Assembly: GCA_913058145.1 (NCBI GenBank)
Contig: CAJXQM010000002.1
Span: 176,298-240,297 of the forward strand
Origin: an uncultured Colwellia sp.
GTDB taxonomy: Bacteria; Pseudomonadota; Gammaproteobacteria; Enterobacterales; Alteromonadaceae
Length of the DNA stretch: 64,000 bases
Reading direction: 5' to 3'
Under the pieces are notes generated by a model. It saw only the letters and a program-made list of their open reading frames with translations. It did not search any database and was not told where the DNA came from. Below are positions 30,576 to 40,438 of the stretch, piece by piece. The position numbers and the translations under genes were made by a program. Position 1 is the stretch's first letter. Every line of letters begins with the position of its first letter.

Positions 30576-31328
30576 CTATGTGTTGACGACTTGTTCACCT
30601 GTTTTGCCGAAACGTCGTTCTCGTTGGTCAAAAACATCAATAGCTTGTGCAAACTCACTTTCATTGAAGTCCGGCCATAATACATCAGTAAAATAAAACT
30701 CAGCATAGGCCGCCTGCCATAATAGGAAATTACTAATTCGATAATCACCACCAGTCCGAATTAATAAATCTAACGGTGGCAGTTGTGCTAAACAGGTATG
30801 CTTATGCAATGAGTCTTCATTTATATCATCAAGCGTTATTTCATTAGTTTGCACTTGGCTAGCAAGCTTTTTAGCCGCATTAGTAATATCCCAACGACCA
30901 CCATAATTTGCCGCAATAGATAGAACTAAGCCCGTATTATTTTCCGTTAACTGTTCGGATTTAGTAATGCTTTTTTGTAATGTATCAGAGAAACGGTTTA
31001 AATCACCAATCACTTGAAAGCGAATATTGTTTTTATGTAAACGTTTAACTTCTTTAGTTAACACAAACATAAACAAATCCATCAGCACGCTGATCTCTTT
31101 TTCTGGTCGTTGCCAATTCTCACTACTAAAAGCAAACAAAGTTAATACTTTTATGCCTGCTTTACGCGCACCTTGAACAACAGCACGGACAGAATCCACA
31201 CCCGCTTTATGCCCTGAAACACGCCCTTTCCCCTGAGCCTGCGCCCAACGACCATTACCATCCATAATGATAGCAATGTGTTGCGGTGTTTTTTTTTCTG
31301 CGTTTGATAAAACTATATCAGTTGCCAC
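30576..31328 (-). CDS. uppS: Undecaprenyl diphosphate synthase (cis)
   Basis: Builds C55 undecaprenyl diphosphate, the lipid carrier for peptidoglycan and O-antigen. The catalytic aspartate is D23 in [11 protein letters not shown]. Other family segments are [40 protein letters not shown] and ELYFTD-like [12 protein letters not shown]. It is 250 aa. It follows frr by 77 bp; dxr does not intervene as it does in E. coli. Confidence 0.95.
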   Translation of the reverse strand: MATDIVLSNAEKKTPQHIAIIMDGNGRWAQAQGKGRVSGHKAGVDSVRAVVQGARKAGIKVLTLFAFSSENWQRPEKEISVLMDLFMFVLTKEVKRLHKNNIRFQVIGDLNRFSDTLQKSITKSEQLTENNTGLVLSIAANYGGRWDITNAAKKLASQVQTNEITLDDINEDSLHKHTCLAQLPPLDLLIRTGGDYRISNFLLWQAAYAEFYFTDVLWPDFNESEFAQAIDVFDQRERRFGKTGEQVVNT

Positions 31329-31405
31329 TAATCATCCTTTCTATCTAGACAAAAAAACGCCAGTCAGTTTTATCTACTCTCTGGCATCATTTCAAAAAAG
31401 CACGT

Positions 31406-31963
31406 TTATATTTCCATTAACTCAGCTTCTTTCTTTGCTAATACTTCATCAATTTGTTTAACAAAAACATCCGTGATTTTTTGAATGCCGTCTTCTGCTT
31501 GATGATGATCATCTTCACTAATGTCTTTTTCTTTAAGTAAGCTTTTAAAGTCAGAATTTGCATCACGGCGAATATTACGAATAGCAACTTTACCACCCTC
31601 AGCTTCACCACGAACAACTTTCACTAAGTCTTTACGACGTTCTTCAGTTAATGGTGGTAATGGAATACGAATAAGTGTGCCATTAGATTGTGGGTTTAAA
31701 CCCAAATCTGATTTCATGATAGCCTTTTCAACCGCACTAATCATGCCTTTATCAAAAACAGTAATTGATAAATTTCGCGCGTCGGGTACTGAAATATTAC
31801 CGACTTGACTTAACGGCGTTGCCATACCGTAGTAATCAACAGTAATATTATCAAGTAATGACGCATGAGCACGGCCAGTTCTAATTTTATTAAGACTAAT
31901 TTTTAAAGATTCTATGCTTTTTGCCATACGCTCTTGCGCATCTTGTATAATTTCATCTATCAC
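31406..31963 (-). CDS. frr: Ribosome recycling factor
   Basis: With EF-G it splits post-termination ribosomes. The start is a GTG at 31963 (translated [13 protein letters not shown]), with AGGAAG 8-9 bases upstream. This gives 185 aa, the same as E. coli; a longer frame from a TTG at 31987 is rejected. Conserved segments are [24 protein letters not shown] [12 protein letters not shown], and [22 protein letters not shown]. Confidence 0.95.
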   Translation of the reverse strand: MIDEIIQDAQERMAKSIESLKISLNKIRTGRAHASLLDNITVDYYGMATPLSQVGNISVPDARNLSITVFDKGMISAVEKAIMKSDLGLNPQSNGTLIRIPLPPLTEERRKDLVKVVRGEAEGGKVAIRNIRRDANSDFKSLLKEKDISEDDHHQAEDGIQKITDVFVKQIDEVLAKKEAELMEI

Positions 31964-32027
31964 GTGATTTCTTCCTAAACAGTTCAATTTTATTTAATGA
32001 TACTACTTTTTAATCAGGTCTTTATTA

Positions 32028-32756
32028 TTATTTATTAGTAATAACCGTACCTTCATCACTTCCCATAACTACAGATTTCAGTGCACCAGGTTTATTCATG
32101 TTAAATACACGAATTGGCATATTATGATCACGCGCTAAGGTAAACGCAGCTAAATCCATCACCTTTAATTCTTTTTCTAATACTTGGTCAAAAGTTAGGC
32201 TACTGTATAATTCAGCTTCTGGATTTTTAACCGGATCTTCAGAATAAATACCATCAACTTTCGTTGCTTTTAATACCACATCTGCTTCAATTTCGATACC
32301 GCGTAAACACGCGGCAGAATCTGTAGTAAAAAATGGATTGCCGGTGCCCGCAGAAAAAATAACCACGCGACCCGATTTTAGTAAACTAATTGCATTCGCC
32401 CAGTTGTAGCGTTCACACACGCCAGCTAAATCAATGGCAGACATCAAACGAGTATTAACAAAAGCACGGTGTAATGCGTCACGCATTGCTAAACCATTCA
32501 TCACGGTAGCTAGCATACCCATTTGGTCACCCACTACGCGATTCATACCTGCTTCAGCGAGACCAGCACCACGAAATAAATTCCCTCCACCAATAACAAG
32601 ACCGACTTGAACATCCATCTCAACTAATTCTTTAATTTCTTGAGCCATACGATCAAGCACTTTAGGATCAATTCCAAAGCCTTCTTCCCCCATTAGTGCT
32701 TCACCACTAAGCTTGAGAAGAATACGACGATAAGTTGGTCTTGAATTAACACTCAT
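32028..32756 (-). CDS. pyrH: UMP kinase PyrH
   Basis: Phosphorylates UMP to UDP in pyrimidine nucleotide synthesis; a hexamer of the amino-acid-kinase fold regulated by GTP and UTP. Visible motifs are [11 protein letters not shown] (about 13-23), [28 protein letters not shown] and [16 protein letters not shown]. It is 242 aa, like the family. It is separated from tsf by 299 bp containing a terminator, so it probably also has its own promoter. Confidence 0.96.
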   Translation of the reverse strand: MSVNSRPTYRRILLKLSGEALMGEEGFGIDPKVLDRMAQEIKELVEMDVQVGLVIGGGNLFRGAGLAEAGMNRVVGDQMGMLATVMNGLAMRDALHRAFVNTRLMSAIDLAGVCERYNWANAISLLKSGRVVIFSAGTGNPFFTTDSAACLRGIEIEADVVLKATKVDGIYSEDPVKNPEAELYSSLTFDQVLEKELKVMDLAAFTLARDHNMPIRVFNMNKPGALKSVVMGSDEGTVITNK

Positions 32757-32891
32757 AAGAGATAAGTTCCTATTGATGATGAAGTACTTTGGCTAAAATT
32801 AACCGCGGTTATTTTAATACGTTTCACGCAGTCACGAAAGGATTAACTGAAAAAACTCTATTCTTCTATTACTTTGCTTAAAATACAGGCA

Positions 32892-32930
32892 ATAAAAAAC
32901 GCCTAACTTGATAAACAAGGTAGACGTTTT
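32892..32930 (-). terminator. Rho-independent terminator of rpsB-tsf
   Basis: On the minus strand a 15-bp stem with one mismatch and one G-T wobble (AAAACGTCTACCTTG with CAAGTTAGGCGTTTT, 5-base loop) runs straight into TTTTTT. It lies about 125 bp after tsf and before pyrH. Confidence 0.8.
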
Positions 32931-33055
32931 AGACTAATTCTAACTAGTTGAGCGAATAACAAGGCGCTTGAGTTTTTTTACCTTAGGCGCATATAACTAT
33001 ATGTAACTAAGTAAAAAAACGAATGCAACGAAGTTAGTCGTTCAAATAGGACGAA

Positions 33056-33928
33056 TTAAGCTTTAGCAGCAGCAATTTGTGCTTCAACTTCAGCAGCAAA
33101 ATCTTCTTCTTTCTTAGCAATACCTTCACCAACTTCTAAACGAACGAAGCTAGCTACTGTAATACCTTTTTCTTTCAATACTACACCAACAGTCTTTTTA
33201 GGTTCCATGATGAATGCTTGACCAGTTAAAGATACTTCGCCTGTGAATTTCTTCATACGGCCGATGATAATCTTTTCAAGTAATTCAACAGGTTTTTTCT
33301 TATTTTCATCTAGCGCATCGTTTTCAGCTTTTAATATATCAAGTTGAATACGTTTTTCATTATCCACAACAGATGTAGGTACATCTTCAGGGTTAACATA
33401 ATCTGGCTTGCTTGCAGCAACGTGCATTGCAATGTGCTTTAATGATTCAGCATCACCTTCACCAGAAACAACAACACCGATATTAGCACCATGGCTATAT
33501 GATGCTAATGCAGCACCTTCGATATATTCAACACGACGAACATTGATGTTTTCACCAATTTTTGTCACTAATGTAATTCGTTGTTCTTCAAATTGTGCTT
33601 GTAACTCTTCAATTGTTGCTTTTGAAGCAATCGCTGCATCAGCAACTGCATTAGCAAAACCTAAGAAGTTATCATCTTTAGCAACAAAATCTGTTTGACA
33701 GTTTACTTCAACAAGTGCAGCAACACCGTCAACAGTTTTAATTAAAATAGTGCCTTCAGCAGCGATGTTACCTGCTTTTTTAGCCGCTTTCGCTTGGCCG
33801 TTCTTACGCATATTTTCAATCGCAAGTTCCATGTCGCCTTCAGCTTCTTGTAACGCTTTTTTACAATCCATCATGCCTGCAGCTGTGCGTGCACGAAGTT
33901 CTTTAACCATTGCAGCTGTAACTGTCAT
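33056..33928 (-). CDS. tsf: Elongation factor Ts
   Basis: Guanine nucleotide exchange factor for EF-Tu. The N-terminal UBA-like domain ([25 protein letters not shown]) is followed by the TDFVAKD signature (about residues 80-86) that contacts the EF-Tu magnesium site. Two further domains complete a 290-aa protein (283 in E. coli). It is downstream of rpsB, with a large hairpin in the gap. Confidence 0.96.
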   Translation of the reverse strand: MTVTAAMVKELRARTAAGMMDCKKALQEAEGDMELAIENMRKNGQAKAAKKAGNIAAEGTILIKTVDGVAALVEVNCQTDFVAKDDNFLGFANAVADAAIASKATIEELQAQFEEQRITLVTKIGENINVRRVEYIEGAALASYSHGANIGVVVSGEGDAESLKHIAMHVAASKPDYVNPEDVPTSVVDNEKRIQLDILKAENDALDENKKKPVELLEKIIIGRMKKFTGEVSLTGQAFIMEPKKTVGVVLKEKGITVASFVRLEVGEGIAKKEEDFAAEVEAQIAAAKA

Positions 33929-34022
33929 AGGTAATTCCTCTGTTTTCAGTTATCCCCGTATAACGATTAACGTTATGTGATAAAACAACAAAATTACGGG
34001 AATAAATAGTAAATTAGGGTGT

Positions 34023-34085
34023 CATAAAAGCATTGTTCGAACTATAATTTCTCGAATTATAGAGCCTGCTAACAATGCTTTTATG
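34023..34085 (-). promoter_or_regulatory. Large intercistronic stem-loop between rpsB and tsf
   Basis: A perfect 15-bp outer stem, CATAAAAGCATTGTT (34023-34037) with AACAATGCTTTTATG (34071-34085), encloses a perfect 8-bp inner stem, CTATAATT (34042-34049) with AATTATAG (34055-34062). On the minus strand it begins about 50 nt after the rpsB stop. It is a good candidate for an attenuator or processing site that sets the S2 to EF-Ts ratio. Confidence 0.65.
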
Positions 34086-34135
34086 AGTAAACGAAATGTT
34101 TCACTTAACTACATAACTTTATTTAGTATGTGTAA

Positions 34136-34864
34136 TTATTCAGTTTCAACAAAACCGTCTTTTTCAGCTTGTACAACGATGTTTTGCTCACGACCTGAAA
34201 TCACAGCGTTAGCAATAGCGTCACAGTATAAAGTTACTGCACGGATTGCATCATCATTACCTGGAACAATGTAATCAATGTTGTCAGGGTTTGAGTTAGT
34301 ATCAACAACAGAAATTACTGGGATACCTAAATTATTAGCTTCTTTAATAGCAATGTGCTCGTGATCAGCATCGATGATAAAGATAGCATCAGGTAAACCA
34401 CCCATGTTCTTAATACCACCTAAGCTTTTATCAAGCTTTTCCATTTCACGAGTACGCATTAACGCTTCTTTTTTAGTTAAAGCTTCAAAAGTACCGTCAG
34501 TGCTTTGAGATTCAAGATCTTTTAAACGTTTGATTGATTGACGAACTGTTTTCCAGTTAGTCAACATACCACCTAACCAACGGTGATTAACGAAAAACTG
34601 ATCAGATTTGATCGCAGCGTCTTTAATTGCTTCACTTGCAGCACGTTTAGTACCAACAAATAAAACTTTACCTTTTTTAGAAGAAACATTGTTAATAAAA
34701 GCAAGTGCTTCATTAAACATTGGAACTGTTTGTTCAAGGTTGATGATATGAACTTTATCGCGAGAACCGAAAATGAATGGCTTCATTTTTGGATTCCAGT
34801 AACGAGTTTTGTGACCGAAATGAACACCAGCTTTAAGCATATCGCGCATTGAAACGTTTGACAT
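34136..34864 (-). CDS. rpsB: 30S ribosomal protein S2
   Basis: Small-subunit protein S2, 242 aa, with canonical [27 protein letters not shown] start, [17 protein letters not shown], and the [20 protein letters not shown] and [15 protein letters not shown] blocks. It is the first gene of the long minus-strand cluster, divergent from the map-glnD-dapD side. Its long leader (up to 404 bp) may carry autogenous control by S2, as in E. coli; this is inferred, not seen. Confidence 0.97.
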   Translation of the reverse strand: MSNVSMRDMLKAGVHFGHKTRYWNPKMKPFIFGSRDKVHIINLEQTVPMFNEALAFINNVSSKKGKVLFVGTKRAASEAIKDAAIKSDQFFVNHRWLGGMLTNWKTVRQSIKRLKDLESQSTDGTFEALTKKEALMRTREMEKLDKSLGGIKNMGGLPDAIFIIDADHEHIAIKEANNLGIPVISVVDTNSNPDNIDYIVPGNDDAIRAVTLYCDAIANAVISGREQNIVVQAEKDGFVETE

Positions 34865-35268
34865 TTAAATTTCCTTTATGGGGTTAAGCGTTCATACACC
34901 CAATATACACGACTCTATTTGCTGCTATCTTAAGTTAATTAATAGAATAACTAACAAGACATAAATCAGCAGAGCACCCCGGTATACCTTTAATAGATGT
35001 ATGTGAGTTTATAATAAAATCAACCCACCCTTAATTTGTGTAAAGAAGTAAGTTGACCGATTTAATTGACGCTAAATTAACGTTATTGCGTTTAAATTCT
35101 ATTACTAGAAAGCAATCAAAAAATAACAATAATTTCAGCGCGGAACTTTATACCATAAAACAGATAATTTAACTAGAAAAAAATTCTCTGGGCTATTGAA
35201 CAATATCGCGTTAAAATCGCAGTTATATGAAATAAAATCAAAGTAAATCTTAACTATTTAGGTAAACA
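34865..35268. promoter_or_regulatory. Divergent intergenic region, rpsB leader side
   Basis: 404 bp between divergent rpsB and the DsbA-family gene. It must hold the promoters of both. No reading frame or clear hairpin with a T-run was found, and no promoter pair could be assigned with confidence by eye. Confidence 0.5.
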
Positions 35269-35904
35269 ATGACAACATCCAGACCATCAGCTCAGTTATT
35301 TTTTCTTTATGACAATCATTGTCCTTGGAGTTATGTAGTAACGCCACTTATTAATGAGATCACCGAAGCCTTTCCTGACATTGAATTACATTTATGGCAC
35401 ACGGCTTATTTTGACGGTAGAAATGATAGTAATATCAATAGCAAAAATGCAATACTCGATGAAGTAGAAGATCTTGCCAACATTAATTTTTCAAGTAATT
35501 ACCAGGATATACTTGATCACAGTACCAATTCAACATTGTCAGCCAACTTAATGACTTGGGCGCAACATAAAACCCCAAAATTAGCACTCGCGTTACTCAA
35601 TGCATTGCAACAGGCACACTTTGAACAGGGTAATAAATTAGCTAAACAGTCTGACTTTGACGACATCATAGCAACGTTAAAAATATCGCCACCAGCAAAA
35701 ATTTTTAAAGATAAACTTGTCAATGATGTTTTAGTACAATTAGAAGAAATATTTTCACTTCAAGAAATCATAAACACTGAAGCGATACCCGCATTATTAT
35801 TAGCGATTGATGATGAATTAATATTGCTCAATCACAATTTCTATTTAACAGAGCCAAAAGCGATTATTGATGCTGTTCAATTAGAATTCAATAAACACAC
35901 CTAA
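35269..35904 (+). CDS. DsbA-family thioredoxin-fold protein with a single active-site cysteine
   Basis: A 211-aa protein without signal peptide. The N-terminal beta strand and active-site motif LFFLYDNHCPWSYVV (10-24) carry C18 in a CPWS tetrad where oxidoreductases have CxxC. The cis-proline loop is visible as TEAIPALLLAI (about 168-178). The helical insertion between them fits the DsbA/FrnE-type fold. There is no second cysteine anywhere, so it cannot form the usual intramolecular disulfide. It may be a glutathione-dependent isomerase or transferase. It lies between rpsB and map, where enterobacteria have no gene. Confidence 0.72.
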   Translation: MTTSRPSAQLFFLYDNHCPWSYVVTPLINEITEAFPDIELHLWHTAYFDGRNDSNINSKNAILDEVEDLANINFSSNYQDILDHSTNSTLSANLMTWAQHKTPKLALALLNALQQAHFEQGNKLAKQSDFDDIIATLKISPPAKIFKDKLVNDVLVQLEEIFSLQEIINTEAIPALLLAIDDELILLNHNFYLTEPKAIIDAVQLEFNKHT

Positions 35905-35931
35905 ATTCCATAAACAAGTAAAGAGAATATC

Positions 35932-36720
35932 ATGGCCATACAAATTAAAAGCCAAGAAGAAATTGTCAAAATGCGAATCTCAGGCCAATTAGCTTGCGAT
36001 GTATTAGAGATGATTACCCCACATGTTAAAGCAGGTATTACGACAAATGAATTGAACACCTTGTGCGCGGATTATACCGAGAAGGTGCAAGAGGCTATTT
36101 CAGCGCCTCTTAATTACCATGGTTTTCCAAAATCTATTTGTACCTCTGTTAATTATGTTGTGTGTCACGGTATACCAGACAATACTAAACTGATAAACGG
36201 CGATATTATTAACATTGATATTACGGTAATTAAAGACGGTTACCATGGCGATACTAGTAAAATGTTTTTAATTGGTGACGTTTCCCCTGAAGACAGCCGT
36301 TTGTGTCGTTTAGCTCAAGAATCATTATATATTGGGTTAAAGAAAGTAAAACCTGGCGCCACCTTCGGCGATATTGGCACTGCAATTCAAAAATTCATAA
36401 AAAGCAAAGGCCGTTATAGCATTGTAAAAGATTATTGTGGTCACGGTATTGGTAAAGAGTTTCACGAAGAACCTCAAATTGTTCATTATAAGAACAATGA
36501 TAATACTAAAATACTTGAAGGCATGTGTTTTACTATAGAGCCTATGATTAATTTAGGTAAAGCTAACACTATTTTGGATAAAGAAGACAATTGGACCGTT
36601 TATACCAGTGATAATAAAAACTCAGCTCAATGGGAACACACTATTGTTGTGACCAAAACGGGTTGTGAAATTTTAACGCTTCGTGAAGAAGAAAGTATTG
36701 GTCGACTGCTTCATAACTAA
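35932..36720 (+). CDS. map: Methionine aminopeptidase type I
   Basis: Removes the N-terminal methionine of nascent proteins. All metal ligands and the catalytic histidine of the E. coli enzyme are in register: H79, D96, D107, H171, E203 and E235 (in VCHGIPD, NIDITVI, HGDTSK, GHGIGKEF, FTIEPMI and WEHTIVV). It is 262 aa. Only 27 bp separate it from the DsbA-family gene, so the two are probably co-transcribed. Confidence 0.95.
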   Translation: MAIQIKSQEEIVKMRISGQLACDVLEMITPHVKAGITTNELNTLCADYTEKVQEAISAPLNYHGFPKSICTSVNYVVCHGIPDNTKLINGDIINIDITVIKDGYHGDTSKMFLIGDVSPEDSRLCRLAQESLYIGLKKVKPGATFGDIGTAIQKFIKSKGRYSIVKDYCGHGIGKEFHEEPQIVHYKNNDNTKILEGMCFTIEPMINLGKANTILDKEDNWTVYTSDNKNSAQWEHTIVVTKTGCEILTLREEESIGRLLHN

Positions 36721-36744
36721 TTAAGCCCAAACATAAAAGTGCCA

Positions 36745-36801
36745 TATACCCAAGTAGAGTAAAAAACTCGATTCAGAGCGTTTATAATGAGCTTGGGTAT
36801 A
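36745..36801. repeat. MITE-like inverted repeat between map and glnD
   Basis: Perfect 10-bp terminal inverted repeats, TATACCCAAG (36745-36754) and CTTGGGTATA (36792-36801), bound a 57-bp element. A small internal hairpin GAGT-AAAAA-ACTC sits near the left arm. A partial similarity (TATACCCAAAT) occurs near 7406. It could be a dispersed intergenic repeat or simply an mRNA hairpin. Confidence 0.45.
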
Positions 36802-36853
36802 AGTTATAAATTCACCTCCGCGCTAGCTCTCATTAAATTATAAAGGTAAACAC

Positions 36854-39490
36854 TTGACTAATCATCCATTGAACAATCATATAGTTCCCATGCATTTTAT
36901 TGAAAGCTTAGTGATTGCTGCTGAAAATTTATCAAGCAAAGACATTTGCCAATTAACGACAAATTTTAATCATTGGATAAAACAAGCCTTTGTTGATAAT
37001 GATGTTAATGACTTGTTAGTTGCTAGAGCTGTTTTTGTTGATGCTATACTGAATAAACTTTGGTGTCAGCATCATTTAGATGAGTTTCAAATTAGCTTAA
37101 TTGCTGTTGGCGGTTATGGCCGAGGAGAGCTTCATCCTTATTCAGATATTGATATTTTACTACTAACGCCAAATAGTATTGACACTGAACTGGAAGAAAA
37201 AATATCAAGCTTTATCACTCAACTTTGGGATATCAAGCTTGATATTGGCCATAGTGTTCGCTCAATAAAAGAGTGTTTAAAACAAGCTATTAATGATATT
37301 ACTGTTGTCACTAACTTAATGGAAATGCGACAAGTGGCCGGCAATGACACACTAACTCAGCAACTACTTCCCTTACTCAATGAAGATGTATTTTGGACCT
37401 CTGAAAAGTTCTTTATTGCTAAACGCAAAGAACAAGAAAAACGTCACCTTCAATACCATGGCGCAGCTTATACCCTAGAGCCAAACATAAAAGCCAGTCC
37501 TGGTGGTTTACGTGATCTTCAAACAATCGCTTGGGTAGCAAAGCGGCATTTTTTAGCCGATTCTTTAGAAGAGTTAGTAGAGCATCATTATTTATATCCA
37601 AATGAATTATCTGAACTACTTGAAGCGCAAGACTATTTATGGCGTATGCGTTTTGCACTTCATTTTGTTGCTAAACGTAATGAAAATCGCTTGTTGTTTG
37701 ATTATCAAACTGATGTCGCAAAAATGATGGGGTTTGGTGACGAAGGTAAAGCGCCCGTTGAACGTATGATGAAACGTTATTTTATAATAATAGCTCGTGT
37801 GGGCGAACTAAATACCATTTTATTACAACGTTTTAAGCAAGAGATAATACAAGAATCTGAACAAACTACGAGTATTACCATTAATAAAGACTTTGAATTA
37901 ACTGACAAACTGATTAATACCACCAACGACAGAATTTTCATGCGTTCCGTTAAAATCCTCGAAATGTTTTTGATCATAGCCCAAGAGCCAAGTATAAAAG
38001 GCATCCACTCTCATACCTTAAGACTGATGCGTAATGCGCGCCGTCGCTTAGTTTCAGGCTTACTAGACTACGCCCAGTGTCGACAAATATTTATGGCGAT
38101 TATTAAACACCCTCGTGGGCTAGGGTTAGCATTCAACTTAATGCATAAACACGGTATTATCGGTTCATATTTACCTTCATGGCGGAATATTGTTGGACAA
38201 ATGCAATTCGACTTATTCCATGCTTATTCGGTAGATGAACATAGCTATAGAGTGGTAAAAAATCTTTATCAGTTTAGTCAAAAAGAACATAATCATAAAT
38301 TTCCGCTGTGCAGTAAAATAATGCAGAGAGTTCGTAAACCTGAAGTATTATATTTAGCGGGTATTTTTCATGATATTGCCAAAGGTCGCGGTGGCGATCA
38401 TGCTAAATTAGGCGCAGTAGATGCCTTAATGTTTTGTCAATCACATCAAATGAGTAAACACGATAGCAATATGGTTTCATGGCTTGTTGAAACCCATCTA
38501 TTGATGTCGGTTACTGCTCAACGTCGTGATATCAGTGATGAAAATGTTATTCGCACTTTTGGTGAAATAGTACGCGATGAAGCGCATCTTGATTACCTTT
38601 ACTGTCTGACTGTTGCTGATATGCGTGCAACCAACGAAAGTTTATGGAATAGTTGGAAAGCAAACTTACTGCAAGATTTATATTTCAATACACTGCGAGC
38701 ATTGCGCCGAGGCTTATCAAAACCGGTTGAAACACGTTCAAAAATCCGTGAAAACCAACAACAAGCACTCGATATTTTAGCCGATACTGATGTTGACATA
38801 AGTGATTTAAAAGCATTATGGCGTGAATTTAGGGCTGACTATTTTTTACGGTATGCTCCTGAAAAAATAGCAAGACATTGCCTACGAATTATCGGACATG
38901 ACAGAAATGAACCTTTAGTCATTATCAGTGATAAATCATATCAAGGAGGAACTGAAGTCTTTGTATTTGCTAAAGAAAAATTAAACACATTCTCCAGTAC
39001 GGTCGATTTATTAGGCTCAAAAAAACTGTCTATACATGATGCAAAAATCACCTCCACCAAAACAGGCTATACCGTAAATACTTTCATAATTTTGGATGCC
39101 CGTGGTAAAGAACTCAAAGAAAGTTATCAAACACAAGCCATAGCAGACGCATTAAGTGTTAAATTAAAACAAGATGATTTTTGTAATATTCCGCTCCAAC
39201 CTATTCGTAGAGAAGTGAAGCAATTTCAATTTCCATTGAAAGTCAGTTTTATTGATATAAAAGCAAAAAGTAAAACAATGATAGAAATAATCACCTTAGA
39301 CAGACCGAAAGTACTTGCCAGTATAGCGCAAGTATTTCAGCAACTGAAAATCAATATTCATTCTGCAAAAATCACCACTTTTGGTGAGAAAGTAGATGAT
39401 GTTTTTACCATTTCAACTAGTGAAAACATCGCATTAAATGAAGAAGATAAACAAATATTAGCCGATAAATTAACACAAGAAATAGATTAA
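36854..39490 (+). CDS. glnD: Bifunctional PII uridylyltransferase/uridylyl-removing enzyme GlnD
   Basis: Nitrogen sensor that uridylylates PII proteins when glutamine is low and removes UMP when it is high. The nucleotidyltransferase motif [19 protein letters not shown] is at 86-104. An HD hydrolase domain is seen as [17 protein letters not shown] (about 500). Two C-terminal ACT domains bind glutamine, the last from [18 protein letters not shown]. It is 878 aa (890 in E. coli). The start is a TTG at 36854 with AAAGGT 6 bases upstream; the first in-frame ATG is 12 codons inside. Confidence 0.95.
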   Translation: MTNHPLNNHIVPMHFIESLVIAAENLSSKDICQLTTNFNHWIKQAFVDNDVNDLLVARAVFVDAILNKLWCQHHLDEFQISLIAVGGYGRGELHPYSDIDILLLTPNSIDTELEEKISSFITQLWDIKLDIGHSVRSIKECLKQAINDITVVTNLMEMRQVAGNDTLTQQLLPLLNEDVFWTSEKFFIAKRKEQEKRHLQYHGAAYTLEPNIKASPGGLRDLQTIAWVAKRHFLADSLEELVEHHYLYPNELSELLEAQDYLWRMRFALHFVAKRNENRLLFDYQTDVAKMMGFGDEGKAPVERMMKRYFIIIARVGELNTILLQRFKQEIIQESEQTTSITINKDFELTDKLINTTNDRIFMRSVKILEMFLIIAQEPSIKGIHSHTLRLMRNARRRLVSGLLDYAQCRQIFMAIIKHPRGLGLAFNLMHKHGIIGSYLPSWRNIVGQMQFDLFHAYSVDEHSYRVVKNLYQFSQKEHNHKFPLCSKIMQRVRKPEVLYLAGIFHDIAKGRGGDHAKLGAVDALMFCQSHQMSKHDSNMVSWLVETHLLMSVTAQRRDISDENVIRTFGEIVRDEAHLDYLYCLTVADMRATNESLWNSWKANLLQDLYFNTLRALRRGLSKPVETRSKIRENQQQALDILADTDVDISDLKALWREFRADYFLRYAPEKIARHCLRIIGHDRNEPLVIISDKSYQGGTEVFVFAKEKLNTFSSTVDLLGSKKLSIHDAKITSTKTGYTVNTFIILDARGKELKESYQTQAIADALSVKLKQDDFCNIPLQPIRREVKQFQFPLKVSFIDIKAKSKTMIEIITLDRPKVLASIAQVFQQLKINIHSAKITTFGEKVDDVFTISTSENIALNEEDKQILADKLTQEID

Positions 39491-39516
39491 CAATAACATC
39501 TAATAGGAATTTTTGA

Positions 39517-40350
39517 ATGACTGACTTAACAACATTAGCAAGTACGATTGAACAAGCTTTTGACGATAGAGCTAACATCACTCCAACAACCGTTTCAAGT
39601 GAAATTAAAACTGCCGTTTTAGATGCACTTGCTGCCCTAAACAATGGTTCTGCTCGCGTAGCAGAAAAAATTGATGGCCAATGGCATGTACATCAATGGT
39701 TAAAAAAAGCAGTACTATTATCCTTTCGTATTTGGGATAACCAAGTAATTGACGGTGCTGAAAGTACCTTTTTTGATAAAGTACCGATGAAATATGAGGG
39801 TTATACGCAAGCGATGTTTGAAGCTGACGGTGTGCGCGTGGTACCGGGTGCATCAGTACGAACCGGTAGCTATATAGGCAAGAATGTTGTGGTTATGCCA
39901 AGCTTTGTAAATATTGGCGCTTATGTCGATGAAGGCTGTATGGTTGATGCGTGGGCAACCGTTGGTTCATGTGCACAAATTGGTAAGAACGTACATTTAT
40001 CAGGCGGCGTTGGTATTGGTGGTGTATTAGAGCCCTTACAAGCAGGACCTACAATTATTGAAGATAATTGTTTTATTGGTGCACGTTCTGAAATAGTTGA
40101 AGGCGTAATCATTGAAGAAGGTGCGGTTATTTCAATGGGTGTTTATATTGGTCAAAGCACACGTATTTTTGATCGTGAGACAGGCGAAGTACATTACGGT
40201 CGCGTACCAGCAGGATCTGTTGTTGTTCCGGGTAACTTGCCATCAAAATGTGGCAAGTACAGCTTGTATGCTGCGATAATCGTAAAGAAAGTTGACGCTA
40301 AAACACGTGGAAAAATTGGTATCAATGAATTATTACGTTTAGCTGAATAG
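39517..40350 (+). CDS. dapD: Tetrahydrodipicolinate N-succinyltransferase
   Basis: Succinylates tetrahydrodipicolinate in the lysine and diaminopimelate pathway. A helical N-terminal domain (1-100) is followed by a left-handed beta-helix of hexapeptide repeats (about 105-235, [32 protein letters not shown]). It is 277 aa. It lies 26 bp after glnD, matching the E. coli map-glnD-dapD neighbourhood. Confidence 0.96.
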   Translation: MTDLTTLASTIEQAFDDRANITPTTVSSEIKTAVLDALAALNNGSARVAEKIDGQWHVHQWLKKAVLLSFRIWDNQVIDGAESTFFDKVPMKYEGYTQAMFEADGVRVVPGASVRTGSYIGKNVVVMPSFVNIGAYVDEGCMVDAWATVGSCAQIGKNVHLSGGVGIGGVLEPLQAGPTIIEDNCFIGARSEIVEGVIIEEGAVISMGVYIGQSTRIFDRETGEVHYGRVPAGSVVVPGNLPSKCGKYSLYAAIIVKKVDAKTRGKIGINELLRLAE

Positions 40351-40385
40351 AAAAACTGTTCTGAATAATCGTTATAAATAGTAAG

Positions 40386-40424
40386 AAAAAGCCCCTGTAA
40401 CAAGTTTTGCTACAGGGGCTTTTT
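40386..40424. terminator. Bidirectional terminator between dapD and fumarase
   Basis: A perfect 14-bp stem, AAAAAGCCCCTGTA (40386-40399) with TACAGGGGCTTTTT (40411-40424), and an 11-base loop. The A-run and T-run at the ends allow it to work for both convergent genes. Confidence 0.9.
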
Positions 40425-40438
40425 ACTGAATATACTTG

